Part shown: piece by piece, positions 48,153-59,744 of the stretch
How the letters are laid out: each line of letters starts with the position of its first letter
How positions within the stretch are numbered: position 1 is the first letter of the stretch
DNA from: Spisula solida
Lineage: Eukaryota; Mollusca; Bivalvia; Venerida; Mactridae
Length of the DNA: 64,000 nucleotides
Direction of reading: 5' to 3'
NCBI GenBank assembly: GCA_947247005.1
Contig: OX365945.1
Location: 36,882,551-36,946,550 of the forward strand
Translations under genes and position numbers: made by a program
The notes under the pieces: model-generated
Seen by the model: only the letters and a program-made list of their open reading frames with translations
The model's database searches: none
What the model was told of the DNA's origin: nothing

Positions 48153-48706
48153 CCGGTTCTGATACCAGCCTCAATGATGCCAGCATCAATGACCACAGCA
48201 ACAAAAAGATCAAGAATGGTAATTCTATAGACAAGGTTAGATCAGTAGAGACACTAGGCATGAAAACACATGAAATAAGTGAATATAATTTTGATACAGT
48301 CAGCTGTACATCAGATTATGAGAGACATAGCCTAGACTTTGAAAGACATAGTTCTGAGGATGAATTGGTCACCATTAATAAGGAAAATGTTGCAGAAAAG
48401 CGTAAATGGTCTCAAGTGAATTGTTCTGGTTGTTGTGATAGTTCGTCGGATGATGAAGTCAAAGAATTCCTTTTAAACCCACAGCCTGTGTTAATGAGTT
48501 CAAGCCCACCTAAAGGTGTTCAGAGAGTCAAATTTTTCACACGGTTGCCATCTCAGAGACAGGTATTAGCTCGCATGACACCAATTACAGTGACATCGGT
48601 GTCACCTCGAAAACGGCATAGAAATGCTACCTCAGAGAATGTGTACGAGACAGAATCGGGGGCCCTTACACAAAGACCCTGCTTGGACTTTGAAAAAATG
48701 CAACAG
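48153..48706 (+). CDS. 554-bp exon of an acidic, Ser-rich, probably nuclear protein
   Basis: Bounded by a strong acceptor (ttctactttcag|cc) and a donor (caacag|gtacag), with 184 open codons after the split Ser. In order: Ser/Asn/Asp-rich start (GSDTSLNDASINDHSNKKIK), YERHSLDFERHSSEDEL, KRKWSQVNCSGCCDSSSDDE, a hydrophobic-proline stretch (EFLLNPQPVLMSSSPPKG), basic PRKRHR (a plausible nuclear localisation signal) and a final RPCLDFEKMQQ. The tail recalls, from memory only, an RPSLD..KM motif of FAM53-type nuclear proteins; treat that as a lead, not a name. If the donor is unused, the protein ends VQTLV-stop at 48724. An internal ATG lies at 48260, but phase agreement with 36889-36955 favours an internal exon. 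Confidence 0.75.
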
Positions 48707-48724
48707 GTACAGACTTTAGTATGA

Positions 48725-49278
48725 CCCAGTGTTTTATGTTGAAGTTGACCCAGTTGATGCAGGGGGAGACAATTTCTCTGGGCCACATTGGAATTAAAAC
48801 TGAAGTGTGCTCCTGGCTAATTTTGGAGAATTCGGGGAAAATACATACTGTTCAGGGGATACATTTATACTGCTTATATAGCAGGGCTATATATAGGGCA
48901 AGTGGAATCTACATAATCATCAAATCATCGTCTTCATATGTTTATTTGGACCATATTCTTCTTGATTTTGTTAAAGAAAGAATAGAGACAGTGGTGGCAA
49001 GATGGAATTGTCTGACTCTGATTTGCTTCAGTTCAGTTATGTGTTGATTTCTACATTCATGACTGGTTTTATATCTTCATGACTGCGTTTATATCTATTT
49101 GTACAGTTTGACAGAATTAACGTGAGACAGATTAAACTTTGGCATGGACTTTCTGTGTACGGTAATCATCTACTGTTGTTATAAATTAAAGCATTATTAT
49201 AATGCATTAAAATGGTTATTTAATTGAAAATGGTTTATTAAGGAAGGGCACAGAAATTGGTTATGTCTCAGGCCATTT
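48725..49278. other. Sequence after the exon, no further exon seen
   Basis: Either intron or 3' UTR depending on donor use. A 108-codon ORF overlapping the exon end (48721-49047) has no recognised motif. No clear polyadenylation context could be tied to the gene. Confidence 0.5.
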
Positions 49279-50990
49279 CTTTCAAACTTTACACGACTGT
49301 GTTTATATTTACATGACTGTGTTATATTTACACGACTGTGTTTATATTTACATGACTGTTTATATTTACACGACTGTGTTTATATTTACATGACTGTTTA
49401 TATTTACATGACTGTGTTATATTTACACGACTGTGTTTATATTTACATGACTGTTTATATTTACATGACTGTTTATATTTACATGACTGTGTTTATATTT
49501 ACACGACTGTGTTTATATTTACATGACTGTGTTCATATTTACACGACTGTGTTTATATTTACATGACTGTGTTTATATTTACACGACTGTGTATTTACAT
49601 GACTGTGTTTATATTTACACGACTGTGTATTTACATGACTGTTTATGTTTACACGACTGTGTTATATTTACACGACTGTGTTTATATTTACATGACTGTT
49701 TATATTTACACGACTGTGTTTATATTTACATGACTGTTTATATTTACATGACTGTTTATGTTTACACGACTGTGTTATATTTACACGACTGTGTTTATAT
49801 TTACATGACTGTTTATATTTACATGACTGTTTATATTTACACGACTGTGTTTATATTTACATGACTGTGTATTTACATGACTGTTTATGTTTACACGACT
49901 GTGTTTATATTTACACGACTGTGTTTATATTTACAAGACTGTGTTTATTAGAGATGGCAACAAGTACTAAAATCAGTACTCGGGTACTCAGTCATTCTTC
50001 CGATCAAGTACTTGGGTACTCGAAAAACTATAAATGTGCATGATATTTGGGACAAAGAAATGTACTGCAAACGTGCGTGTTCAATTTCAAATAGAACATT
50101 GTGTATGCCTGTCCGTTCTCAAATCGAGATCGGTAAAAGAATGTTGAAACAGTAAAAACTAACAAAAAGAACAACAAAACTGGGTAAATGCAATATACAT
50201 GTAACTTTAAATCAATAATGCTAGAAAATCGAAAAATAAATAAACAACCAAAGGGGAATACTCTTACCAACCATTGACATAGTAATATTTACACAGCATG
50301 ACAAATTTACATTCGAGTTATCATTCATTAATATTTACAACTAAAATTTAAAGTAATATTTTATTAATTTCTTAATCGATTGTCACACCCAATAAACAAT
50401 AACTGCCAATTAAAGATCGATGACAATAACTCGTATTGATGTCATGTCATACACAAATTAACAGACAATGATTGACAGGTCTGTGTTTTGATTAAGCTTG
50501 CAAATTGCGACCTCGTGGCGGGGTTTAAGGATTGACGACACGCTGTTTATTGTTATTTTAGGTGGCAAGACTTGGACACGTTTTGTACAAGACAGGATTA
50601 ACTTTTTTATTTTCTAATTCCGAGTACTCGAATACTGATTTTGCTATTCGATAATCGGACCTTTGAACGAGTACTCGGGTACTCGTTGCCATCCCTAGTG
50701 TTTATATTTACACAACTGTGTTTATATGTACATGACTGTATATATATTTACAGGACTGTTTATATTTACAAAGTTTCAAAGATTATTCATAATAGATTCC
50801 ACATAAATCAATATAAGATTGTTTAGGTAAAAAATGACCTATGAACAAACACCATTATACATGACTGTGTTTATATTTACACGACTATGTTTATATTTAC
50901 ATGACTGTGTTTATACATGTATTCACACAACTGTGTTTATATTTACACAACTATGTTTATATGAACGTGATTGTATACTGTGTATAGGTG
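49279..50990. repeat. 18-20-bp minisatellite, split by a hAT-type MITE
   Basis: Unit 'gtgtttatatttacatgact' (20 bases) with 18-base (gtttatatttacatgact) and acacgact variants. It is dense at 49279-49948, resumes at 50698-50760 after the MITE, then has scattered units at 50857-50990. A 113-codon ORF (49523-49864) is a repeat artefact. Confidence 0.93.
49949..50697. mobile_element. 749-bp hAT-type MITE with perfect 8-bp duplication
   Basis: Terminal inverted repeats TAGAGATGGCAACAAGTAC at the left and the complement of TAGGGATGGCAACGAGTAC at the right (19 bp, 2 mismatches). GTGTTTAT flanks both sides exactly (49941-49948, 50698-50705) and is itself part of the surrounding minisatellite unit. 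An 8-bp duplication is diagnostic of hAT. Subterminal repeats of 'gtactcgggtactc' look like transposase-binding motifs. The 80-codon minus ORF inside (50028-50270) is not a transposase. Confidence 0.92.
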
Positions 50991-51589
50991 TACATGACTG
51001 TACTCATACATATATGGTGAACATTTCCTAACGATGTTAGTACCTGCTTTGTATGTCAGAAAGATTTGTATCTCTGCAATGTTTTTGTTCTTAATAGCAT
51101 GTGATAATTGTGCATAGTTACTTTGTATACTTGATTTAACCAGTAAATATGTGTGTAAATTCAAGTCCTGTCATCCCTTGAAAATTTGTTATTACATATA
51201 TATGTGGAATAGTCCATTTTGTAATTTCAAGGAATGACAGGGTCGGTATAAGTTGGATGTTGGAGTCTACCTCAGGGTTTATTATGACCATTAAAGTGTG
51301 TACATGTGTTATTTCAATGCAAGCAGACGTCATTATTCATGACATTATACGCCAATTTTCATGTTTGATGTATACGCATCATGTTGTCATACGAATGAAT
51401 TATTTTACACGATGATGACAGGAAGGCAACATTTCAGGGCTATTGATATTATAATTATATATATATATATATAGCAGTATATCTTGATATAAGTAGTCTG
51501 CATTGGTTTTCAGCATATTGTACATGGTACATTATGCAGTTGTTGAACTTGAGTACACCATTAGTTTTCTATTCAGGGAACATATTTAG
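50991..51589. other. Intergenic sequence with (TA)n
   Basis: AT-rich; a short (TA)n lies at 51456-51473. No gene recognised. Confidence 0.55.
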
Positions 51590-51885
51590 GTCTGAGTGCT
51601 GTCTGAGGTTTGGGTGCAAACTGAGGTTTGGGTGCTAACTAAGGCTTGGGCACGAACTGAGGTTTGGGTGCAATCTGAGGTTCGGGTGCAGTCTGAGGTC
51701 AGGGTGCAAACTGAGGTTTGGGTGCAATCTGAGGTTTGGGTGCAATCTGAGGATTGAGTGCAGTCTGAGGTTTGGGTACCACCTGAGGATTGTGTGTAGT
51801 CAGAGGTTTGGGTGCGAACTTAGGTTTTGGTGCAATCTGAGGTTTGGGTACAATCTGAGGATTGTGTGCAGTCTTGAGGTTTATG
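51590..51885. repeat. 18-bp minisatellite, about 16 copies
   Basis: Unit 'tgaggtttgggtgcaatc' with many point variants (gattg for gtttg, cgaac for caatc). High divergence between copies suggests an older array. Confidence 0.88.
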
Positions 51886-52640
51886 TGCCAACAGTCTTTC
51901 TAAAATGTTGCACAGTTTCAAACTGTATTATTGCTTGAAATGTTTGACAATGGGTTCAGAGCGGGGAAGGGGATGTGATTATCTTAAGATTAAAACATGT
52001 GTGTCAGAGCTTGCAAGTTCAGAAGACCTCCCCTCCTTTGAAAAAAAAGCTTGATCCATACATGATTTTCTCATTGCACAATGTACGCAAGACATAAACA
52101 TATTTGAAATTCTACTGTCACTTCAGCAAAATATATCTTTGAAATGCATAGATTTGTTCAACTCCAGTTTGTTAGATGTTTTCCTGTAACTTTTCATGCA
52201 TTTACACTAGTTGTATTTATGTACATATATGTCTAGATATTTTGGTGAAACATATGGCCAACATATAGATTTGTTTTTTTGCGTTTGACTGAGGCGTATT
52301 AGAGTAAAATCTATGGATGACATATTTATGATAGAGTCAATGAATGGCTAACTAATATATATATTAGAGTCCAACCTATAGCGGTAGGATTTATGTTGAT
52401 AACTATGTGCTGATCTTTTATTTGTTATTTGTTGTACATATTTCACGTTTTCCTTTCACATAATTCAGGGCATTTTGGTAGCATATTTTCAATAGACAAC
52501 ATTTTACATGCTGTTACATACATTGTCTTGTACGATGATAGGATGTGTATGAATTATATTATGTAATGATAATCTTAAAATACATTGAAAAAACTTTAAC
52601 CTTGTTTTCATGTTTTATCTTTGACATTTTCTTCCACATA
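51886..52640. other. Intergenic sequence, no gene seen
   Basis: AT-rich spacer between arrays; nothing identifiable. Confidence 0.55.
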
Positions 52641-53875
52641 ACTGTAGGGGGACATGTCATGATGAACTTTGACCTTGTCTTCTACATTACCATAGTAACA
52701 AATGATGATGAACTTTGACCTGGATTTCTACATTACCATAGTAACAAATCATGATGAACTTTGACCTGGATTTCTACATTACCATTGTAACAAATCATGA
52801 TGAACTTTGACCTTGTCTTCTACATTACCATAGTAACAAATCATGATGAACTTTGACCTGCATTTCTACATTACCATTGTAACAAATCATGATGAACTTT
52901 GACCTGCATTTCTACATTACCATTGTTACAAATCATGATGAACTTTGACCTGGATTTCTACATTACCATAGTAACAAATCATGATGAACTTTGACCTGGA
53001 TTTCTACATTACCATAGTAACAAATCATGATGAACTTTGACCTGGATTTCTACATTACCATAGTAACAAATCATGATGAACTTTGACCTGGATTTCTACA
53101 TTACCATAGTAACAAATCATGATGAACTTTGACCTGGATTTCTACATTACCATTGTAACAAATCATGATGAACTTTGACCTTGTCTTCTACATTACCATA
53201 GTAACAAATCATGATGAACTTTGACCTGCATTTCTACATTACCATTGTAACAAATCATGATGAACTTTGACCTGCATTTCTACATTACCATTGTTACAAA
53301 TCATGATGAACTTTGACCTGGATTTCTACATTACCATAGTAACAAATCATGATGAACTTTGACCTGGATTTCTACATTACCATAGTAACAAATCATGATG
53401 AACTTTGACCTGGATTTCTACATTACCATAGTAACAAATCATGATGAACTTTGACCTGGATTTCTACATTACCATAGTAACAAATCATGATGAACTTTGA
53501 CCTTGTTTTCACATTACCACATTAGGATATCATAATCGACTTAGACTTTGTCTTCTACATTACCATAGTAACATATGATGAACTTTGACCTCATCTTCTA
53601 CATGGCCATAGTGACATATGATGAACTTTGACCTTGTCATCTACATTACCATAGAAACATATGACGAACTTTGACCTCATCTTCTGCATCACCATAGTAA
53701 CATATTATGAACTTTGACCTCATCTTCTGCATCACCATAGTAACATATGATGAACTTTGACCTTGTCTTCTACATTACCATAGTAACATATCATGAACTT
53801 TGACCTCATCTTCTGCATCACCATAGTAACATATGATGAAGTTTGACCTCGTCTTCTACATCGCCATCATACCAT
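52641..53875. repeat. 46-bp minisatellite with 368-bp higher-order unit
   Basis: The 46-base unit carries 'aaatcatgatgaactttgac' and 'atttctacattaccatagta'. A marked variant 'ccttgtcttc' is followed by two 'cctgcatttc' units then five 'cctggatttc' units. This block starts at 52811 and again at 53179, a step of 368 = 8 x 46. After 53510 the array changes to roughly 43-base units with 'catatgatgaactttgacct' and more divergence. Confidence 0.95.
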
Positions 53876-53969
53876 GATGAACCTTGTATTCTACTTTTAT
53901 CATGAGGTAACTTGACATATTCCTAAATGAGGCATATGTACAGATGAGGGTCATTAATTATATAATGCA

Positions 53970-54315
53970 AACTATCACAAATTTTAAAATTGCTTGCTCC
54001 CAATGTTCACACCATCAAGACGGTATGTCATGCACACGACCCAGGTCTATGGCTCAAAGGTCAAGGTCACACTTAGAGGTCAAAGATTATGTAGTCATGC
54101 AAGTCGTGTCTGCTCTGTAACTTTGTCGTTTCTTACTGGAATTTAAAATTGCTTGGTACAAATGATCACCACATCAAGACTGTGTGTCATGCGCAAGACC
54201 CTGGTCCCTAGGTCAAGGTCACCCAATGTGTTCTTTAGACTATGATTTTAAATAATATTCCTGTGTAAAGGCAGTGCTGCGAGGGTATGTTTCATCACTC
54301 TAGTGATAGCTCTAG
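53970..54315 (+). mobile_element. Non-autonomous Helitron 3' part, CTAG end
   Basis: Two body units about 158 bases apart (each 'aaattgcttg', 'atcaagac', 'gtcatgc.ca.gaccc.ggtc', 'tcaaggtcac'). The end is ATCACT-ct-AGTGAT (54294-54307) followed by agctCTAG (54312-54315), then TT. Hairpin plus CTAG is the classic Helitron 3' terminus. The left end is not defined. Confidence 0.75.
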
Positions 54316-54934
54316 TTTACATTGGTAAGATGTTAAATATTTGATCTTGGAATGTATGCATGTAGTTCTAAAGTCCCACAACTCCTTTGTGTGGACATTG
54401 AAACACTGTTGTCATTTAATCCTTGGTTTTAAAGACAGCACAAATCTGGTAGACTTTGAGTCTGTATATACAGGTGTTTCAAAATATATGTTACTGTTTC
54501 ATGGGTTGATAAAATTCTTATTTAATATATTTTGTAAAAATAAAATACACAGTTGAAAGATGACATTCGGATCAATTATTACAGCATTGTTTTTAACATG
54601 TCTGTAATATGCATCTTTGTAAAATGTCTTGTTTATATATTGTGTATATAATGAAATTAAAAAATTATTAAAGAACGTTATTAACTCTCAAAACTGTAAC
54701 ATACTGTATATTTTGAAACACCCTGTATGTGCTTTTAACTCACTAAACTGTAACATATTTTGCAACAGCCTGTATCTGTTTTGGCATCTAGAACTGACAG
54801 GTGTTGTCAATAAGAGAGCTCCGTATTTATCTGTCATTAATCATTGATGACTGGATCAATAATCATGCATGTATATCAATATATTGATACCCCAGAAATT
54901 ATACATGAACTTGTTGGATTGAGATGTGGCAGTA
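54316..54934. other. Intergenic sequence, no gene seen
   Basis: ORFs of 71-72 codons (54341-54556, 54629-54847) lack motifs. 'actgtaacata' followed by 'ttttg.aaca.cctgtat' is duplicated near 54694-54775. Confidence 0.5.
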
Positions 54935-55694
54935 TATGCCCTGCCCAGGGGACCGACCAGCTATGCCCTGCCCAGGGGACCGACCAGCTATGCCCTGCCC
55001 GAGGGATCGACCAGCTATGCCCTGCCCAGGGGACCGACCAGCTATGCCCTGCCCAGGGGACCGACCAGCTATGCCCTGCCCATGGGACCGACCAGCTATG
55101 CCTTGCCCGAGGGATCGACCAGCTATGCCCTGCCCAGGGGACCGACCAGCTATGCCCTGCCCAGGGGACCGACCAGCTATGCCCTGCCCAAGGGACTGAC
55201 CAGCTATGCCCTGCCCAAGGGTCTGACCAGCTATGCCCTGCCCAGGGGACCGACCAGCTATGCCCTGCCCAGGGGACCGACCAGCTATGCCCTGCCCAAG
55301 GGACTGACCAGCTATGCCCTGCCCAAGGGACTGACCAGCTATGCCCTGCCCAAGGGTCTGACCAGCTATGCCCTGCCCAGGGGACCGACCAGCTATGCCC
55401 TGCCCAGGGGACCGACCAGCTATGCCCTGCCCAAGGGACTGACCAGCTATGCCCTGCCCAAGGGTCCGACCAGCTATGCCCTGCCCAGGGGACTGACCAG
55501 CTGTGCCCTGCCCAGGGGACCGACCAGCTATGCCCTGCCCAGGGGACCGACCAGCTATGCCCTGTCTGGGGGACCGACCAGCTATGCCCTGCCTGGGGTC
55601 CTGACCAGCTATGCCCTGCCCGGGTGACCGACCAGCTATGCCCTGCCCGGGGGACCGACCAGCTATGCCCTGCCCGGGGGACCGACCAGCTATT
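54935..55694. repeat. 27-bp GC-rich minisatellite, about 28 copies
   Basis: Unit 'gaccgaccagctatgccctg' plus cccaggg, 27 bases, much GC-richer than its surroundings. It yields a 300-codon plus ORF (54844-55746; PAQGTDQLC repeats), another plus frame (YALPRGPTS) and a 288-codon minus ORF (GIAGRSPGQ). Three long open frames over the same DNA point to the array, not to selection on a protein. Confidence 0.95.
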
Positions 55695-56364
55695 GTTTCT
55701 GGATACCAGACTTTTAGCTCTGACAAAATCATCTCATACAAGATAACCATAATTTGTGATAACATTTAATGAGGGCCCAAGCCCCTGGTCCTCTCTCTTG
55801 ATCTGCACATGGATATGAAACTTGTAGTGACTCAGGTTGGGGCGTCTTCAGTCTAGTAAATACAATATTGATAATAATGAATTCATAGATAAACGTAATG
55901 AATTTTATAAAGATTGAATGTAACACACACATGCAATATCATGTGACAACAAGTGAAAGCTAATGTACTGCACAGAGCTAATTACTGATGCATGTCATTG
56001 CTTGCAGTCTTTCTTGTAAACACCGGTCCATCATTCCTAATTATACACTGTATGATGAAGGTGAAAGAAACACACAGCAAAATAAGCAGTTATCATACTG
56101 TGATAAGTTGTGCAAACTGATTATTCCACAAAATATTAAAAAACAGTCAAACAAATTATGTGCACACTTTCCCAAAGTGTCATAATTCATCCATTTGTGA
56201 AGTATGCCGTTGCATTGGGGAAATTGGTCGGTACAATAGTTGGTTCCAACAGTTGTAGGGGCTGTTTCTGAGAACTGACACTCATGTAAATGTGCCAGTG
56301 TCCTCAGATGACTTTATTGAGCTTGTTCAACATTTTACCACCATGTTTCCCTTAGTCATGCCTA
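55695..56364. other. Intergenic sequence, no gene seen
   Basis: No exon or element ends recognised; a 65-codon ORF at 55988-56185 is within chance. Confidence 0.5.
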
Positions 56365-56650
56365 ACATGGGTTAGTGGCCGAGTGGTTAGCACTCTAGAC
56401 TACCAATCAGACGGTCTCTGGTTTGAATCACTTCCAGGCACTGGAAATTTCAGAAACACTTTTCAGTATTTGCCACTTAACTAGAGATGAACTGGTTGAA
56501 ACCTGGAGATAGTCTCGCGTGTATCAGTGCTATACACCGACACCAGGCTTGTTAAAGAATCAAGGAATCTATTTGGAAAGTTCGAGCTAGGGCAGCGCGC
56601 CAAGATTCCTTGTATGCCTGACCTTACAGAAGCAACTCTAATACATTTAC
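56365..56650 (+). mobile_element. tRNA-derived SINE with well-kept head
   Basis: The head reads 'tagtggccgagtggttagca' (A box TGGCCGAGTGG) and 'ggtttgaatca' (B box), like a Leu/Ser-type tRNA. The body has 'gtgctatacac' and 'ttaaagaatcaaggaatcta'. The 3' part ends early ('gattccttgtatgcctgacc'), so it lacks the tail domain seen at 43185 and 63405. Confidence 0.85.
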
Positions 56651-56679
56651 ATTATTGTCTTCATAATTTTACTGTTTAA

Positions 56680-57544
56680 GGAGGTACGTGCACCTTTGAT
56701 CCAACGATCGAATTTTCCTTGAAACATCTTAAAATGACAGAACAGTCTTCTAGAACAACATTGAAATCATAAAAATGATATGTCACCAGGCTCGTTTTCG
56801 ACATACATGGCTTTCTAATGACCTACCATTGTATTTTGTTCATTTTATCTATTTCCTGTATTTATGGCACCATTATGTTCTTTTTAAGATTATTACTATA
56901 TGAAACCTCTTTTAAGCAATGCATGATATTTTGTGTGTTCAATGGTCATTCCGGCTGCCTGGTGAACAAATTCAGTATTTGAACATGATAAATAGTTACC
57001 CCACCCACTTGCAAAAAAGTGTGATTTTCAAACGATTTCAAATGAACGTCAAAAAATACCTAACGATCGAAAATGATTTAGAATTGGCCCTAAGTTAAGT
57101 GTCAAATAGAACACCAAATAAAAAATAGGGGTCACCAGCCTTTTTTGGGAGTTGTGTATAAAAAAGTACTAATTATGAATAAATTTGCATAAAATTAACC
57201 TAATTTGCATATTGTAATGAAATAAATTTTTATTAAAAATATTTCAAAGTGTGGCTACCTCTTATAACTAAACCATGCACTACATATTATATATAAGCAT
57301 ATGCATTTGAACAATTGTAGGGACTTATTGTGAACCCATATTGTTCACAATTTTGCCGTTCCCCACCCACTTTTCATACATGCAAAAAAATAAAAAGTTA
57401 AAAATATCTAATTTGTGCAATAATATTATGTTTATTATCATTAATCAACATTCATATGCGATCATTGAAACTAAAATTCATGTTTGTTCTTATCTAATAC
57501 GATTTTGAAATTCCGCGCATGCGCACAAGGCAGCTCGTACCTCC
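56680..57544. mobile_element. 865-bp piggyBac-like MITE, TTAA flanks
   Basis: TTAA at 56676-56679 and 57545-57548 brackets inverted ends GGAGGTACG (56680) and CGTACCTCC (to 57544), with partial similarity further in (gcacctttg / gctgccttg). TTAA target duplication is the piggyBac hallmark. No transposase ORF. Confidence 0.8.
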
Positions 57545-57548
57545 TTAA

Positions 57549-58042
57549 AATAGCAGAATGGGATGTGTACAAGAGAAGTCTGTCAACATGTGTGACAATG
57601 GACAAGTTGGAAGTTGTTTTACAAAGATTGCTATGTTTTTTTGGCTATTGCAGTTTCACCAATTCCCCTACGACAACTGTACCTGTCAAATTGAGACACC
57701 CAAATTCCTATCCTTCATTGTTGGGCACTTGAGGCAGATAAGCATTCGGTAAACATAATTTAAATAACACATATATTAGCTCATTAATTGGCCATAAAAG
57801 AACAAACCAAAGCCTGGCCCTGTAAGACTTCAAACCTACAACCTCCTCCCACACTGATACCTTGATCATCTCTTAACCTGGGTTTATAGTTACACAGACC
57901 CGAGATGTGACCTTGTTTGACCTATGTTTCAAAATAGCAATAAGCACTTGCTGTGATTCTAATTAATGGTATTGTAATTAATTACAGTCTGGTGGAACAA
58001 TTAAGATACTCCCACTAAAATAAGCTAATATCGAGTTCTGTA

Positions 58043-58078
<36 letters not shown>

Positions 58079-58206
58079 TCTACAAAATTTTAGTGCTTGC
58101 CAAAACGCGTTTGCTGGTAAGGAATGTGTTTAAATGGGAACCATGGTGAAAAACAGATCTTGCTAAATGATTAAACATGTCTTGTGTTTTTATTCTTTTC
58201 TTTTTT
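57549..58206. other. Intergenic sequence with (TA)n
   Basis: (TA)n at 58044-58075. On the minus strand about 57810-57900 there is a loose B-box-like 'ggtttgaagtc', but no convincing tRNA fold. Nothing else called. Confidence 0.5.
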
Positions 58207-58590
58207 AGCTCCACTATTCGTAGAATAAGGGGAGCTATTGCTGTCACTCGAGCGTTGGCATCGGCGTAACACTTTTGTTAAAGTTTAGGTACAGGTTTTT
58301 TAACCTCTTATTTTCTCTAAGTCCTTTGAGATGATGCTTTCATACTTTGCATACTTGTTTGCCATCATGACCCCAACCCATATGCAGGAGTAGGCATTTT
58401 GTCGAAATTATGCCCCCTTTTTGTACTTAGTGCAAATAGTGCAAATGTTAAAGTTTAGGTACGGGTTTTTTAACCTCTAATATCTTCATAGTGCATTGAC
58501 ATATTGCTTTGATACTCTGTATACTTGTTAAACCATCATGACTCCAACCCATAAACAGGGGTAGGTAACTCTATCAAGCATTTTGGTACA
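58207..58590 (+). mobile_element. Helitron-like repeat with AGCTCC hairpin, 5' part
   Basis: Starts AGCTCC (58207-58212) pairing with GGAGCT (58231-58236), with TATTC/GAATA inside. Two diverged body units lie about 170 bases apart ('gttaaagtttaggtac' near 58278 and 58447; 'catcatgac.ccaaccca'). It runs into the next array, so the 3' end is lost or displaced. Confidence 0.65.
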
Positions 58591-59455
58591 CTGAGACACT
58601 CTGTTGATAGTGGTAACTGAGACTCACTCTGTTTGTTTACATTTGTTGAAAATGGTCTCTGAGACTCTGTTGAAAGTGGTCACTGAGACTCTCTGTTGAA
58701 AGTGGTCTCTGAGACTCTCTCTGTTTGTTTACATTTGTTGAAAATGGTCTCTGAGACTCTGTTGAAAGTGGTCACTGAGACTCTCTGTTGAAAGTGGTCT
58801 CTGAGACTCTCTCTGTTTGTTTACATTTGTTGAAAGTGGTTTCTGAGACTCTGCGTAAAGTGGCCTCTGAGACTCTCTTTGTTTGTTTACATTTGTTGAA
58901 AGTGGTCTGTGAGACTCTGTTGAAAGTGATCTGAGACCCTCAGTTGAAAGTGGTCTATGAGACTCTCTCTGTTTGTTTACATTTGTTGAAAGTGGTTTCC
59001 GAGACTCTGTTGAAAGTGGTTTCCGAGACTCTGTTGAAAGTGGTTTCTGAGACTGTTGAAAGTGGTTTCCGAGACCCTGTTGAAAGTGGTCTCTGAGACT
59101 GTTGAAAGTGGTCTCTGAGACTGTTGAAAGTGGCCTCTGAGACTCTCTTTGTTTGTTTACATTTGTTGAAAGTGGTCTCTGAGACTCTGTTGAAAGTGGT
59201 CTGAGACCCTCAGTTGAAAGTGGTCTCTGAGACACTCTCTGTTTGTTTACATTTGTTGAAAGTGGTTTCCGAGACTCTGTTGAAAGTGGTTTCTGAGACT
59301 GTTGAAAGTGGTTTCTGAGACTGTTGAAAGTGGTCTCTGAGACTGTTGAAAGTGGTCTCTGAGACTGTTGAAAGTGGTCTCTGAGACTGTTGAAAGTGGT
59401 CTCTGAGACTCTCTGTTGAAAGTGGTGTCTGAGACTCTCTGTTTGTTTACCTTTG
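58591..59455. repeat. Compound minisatellite around a 22-bp unit
   Basis: The basic unit 'gttgaaagtggtctctgaga' plus ct alternates with a longer segment 'ctctgtttgtttacatttgt'. The two are arranged in repeated blocks (three similar blocks near 58690-58990 and 59150-59270). Minus ORFs with RPLSTES repeats (up to 168 codons) are artefacts. Confidence 0.9.
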
Positions 59456-59744
59456 TTTTAGACAGTTGTAAGTGTAAGGTCATTCGGTTTTCCTTGCCTA
59501 ATTGGCCAATGACCTCTGGCTTCGAGGGTGGAGACAGAAATACTAAGTGTGATACAAAGAATCTAGGTAGGTTGCCCTAACTCTTTCTGAATAGACTTTG
59601 CCTGGTGTATAGCACCATATAGGTGAGACCGTAACCTCTGGGTTCATCGTTTGGTGGGAAACACTGAAAGCATTTCAGAAATGAGCAAGTGCCCCTGCTG
59701 AGATTCAAATCAACTAGGGACCTCTACAGCCGTAGTCAGGAGTG
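59456..59744 (-). mobile_element. SINE, minus strand, head damaged
   Basis: On the minus strand: 'gatttgaatctcagcagggg' (B-box region), 'catttctgaaatgctttcag', 'ggtgctatacaccaggcaaa', then 'ggccaattaggcaagg' and 'accgaatgacctta' at the 3' end. Same order of blocks as the plus-strand SINEs. The A-box end is cut by the 36-bp array. Confidence 0.75.

Noticed and set aside
49949..50697. 80-codon minus ORF inside the hAT MITE as a transposase piece
   Set aside because: No DDE or zinc-finger motif; too short, composition like the surrounding AT-rich DNA.
54844..55765. 300-codon Cys/Gln-rich repeat protein
   Set aside because: Three long frames (two plus, one minus) coincide with the 27-bp array; nothing indicates selection on one frame.
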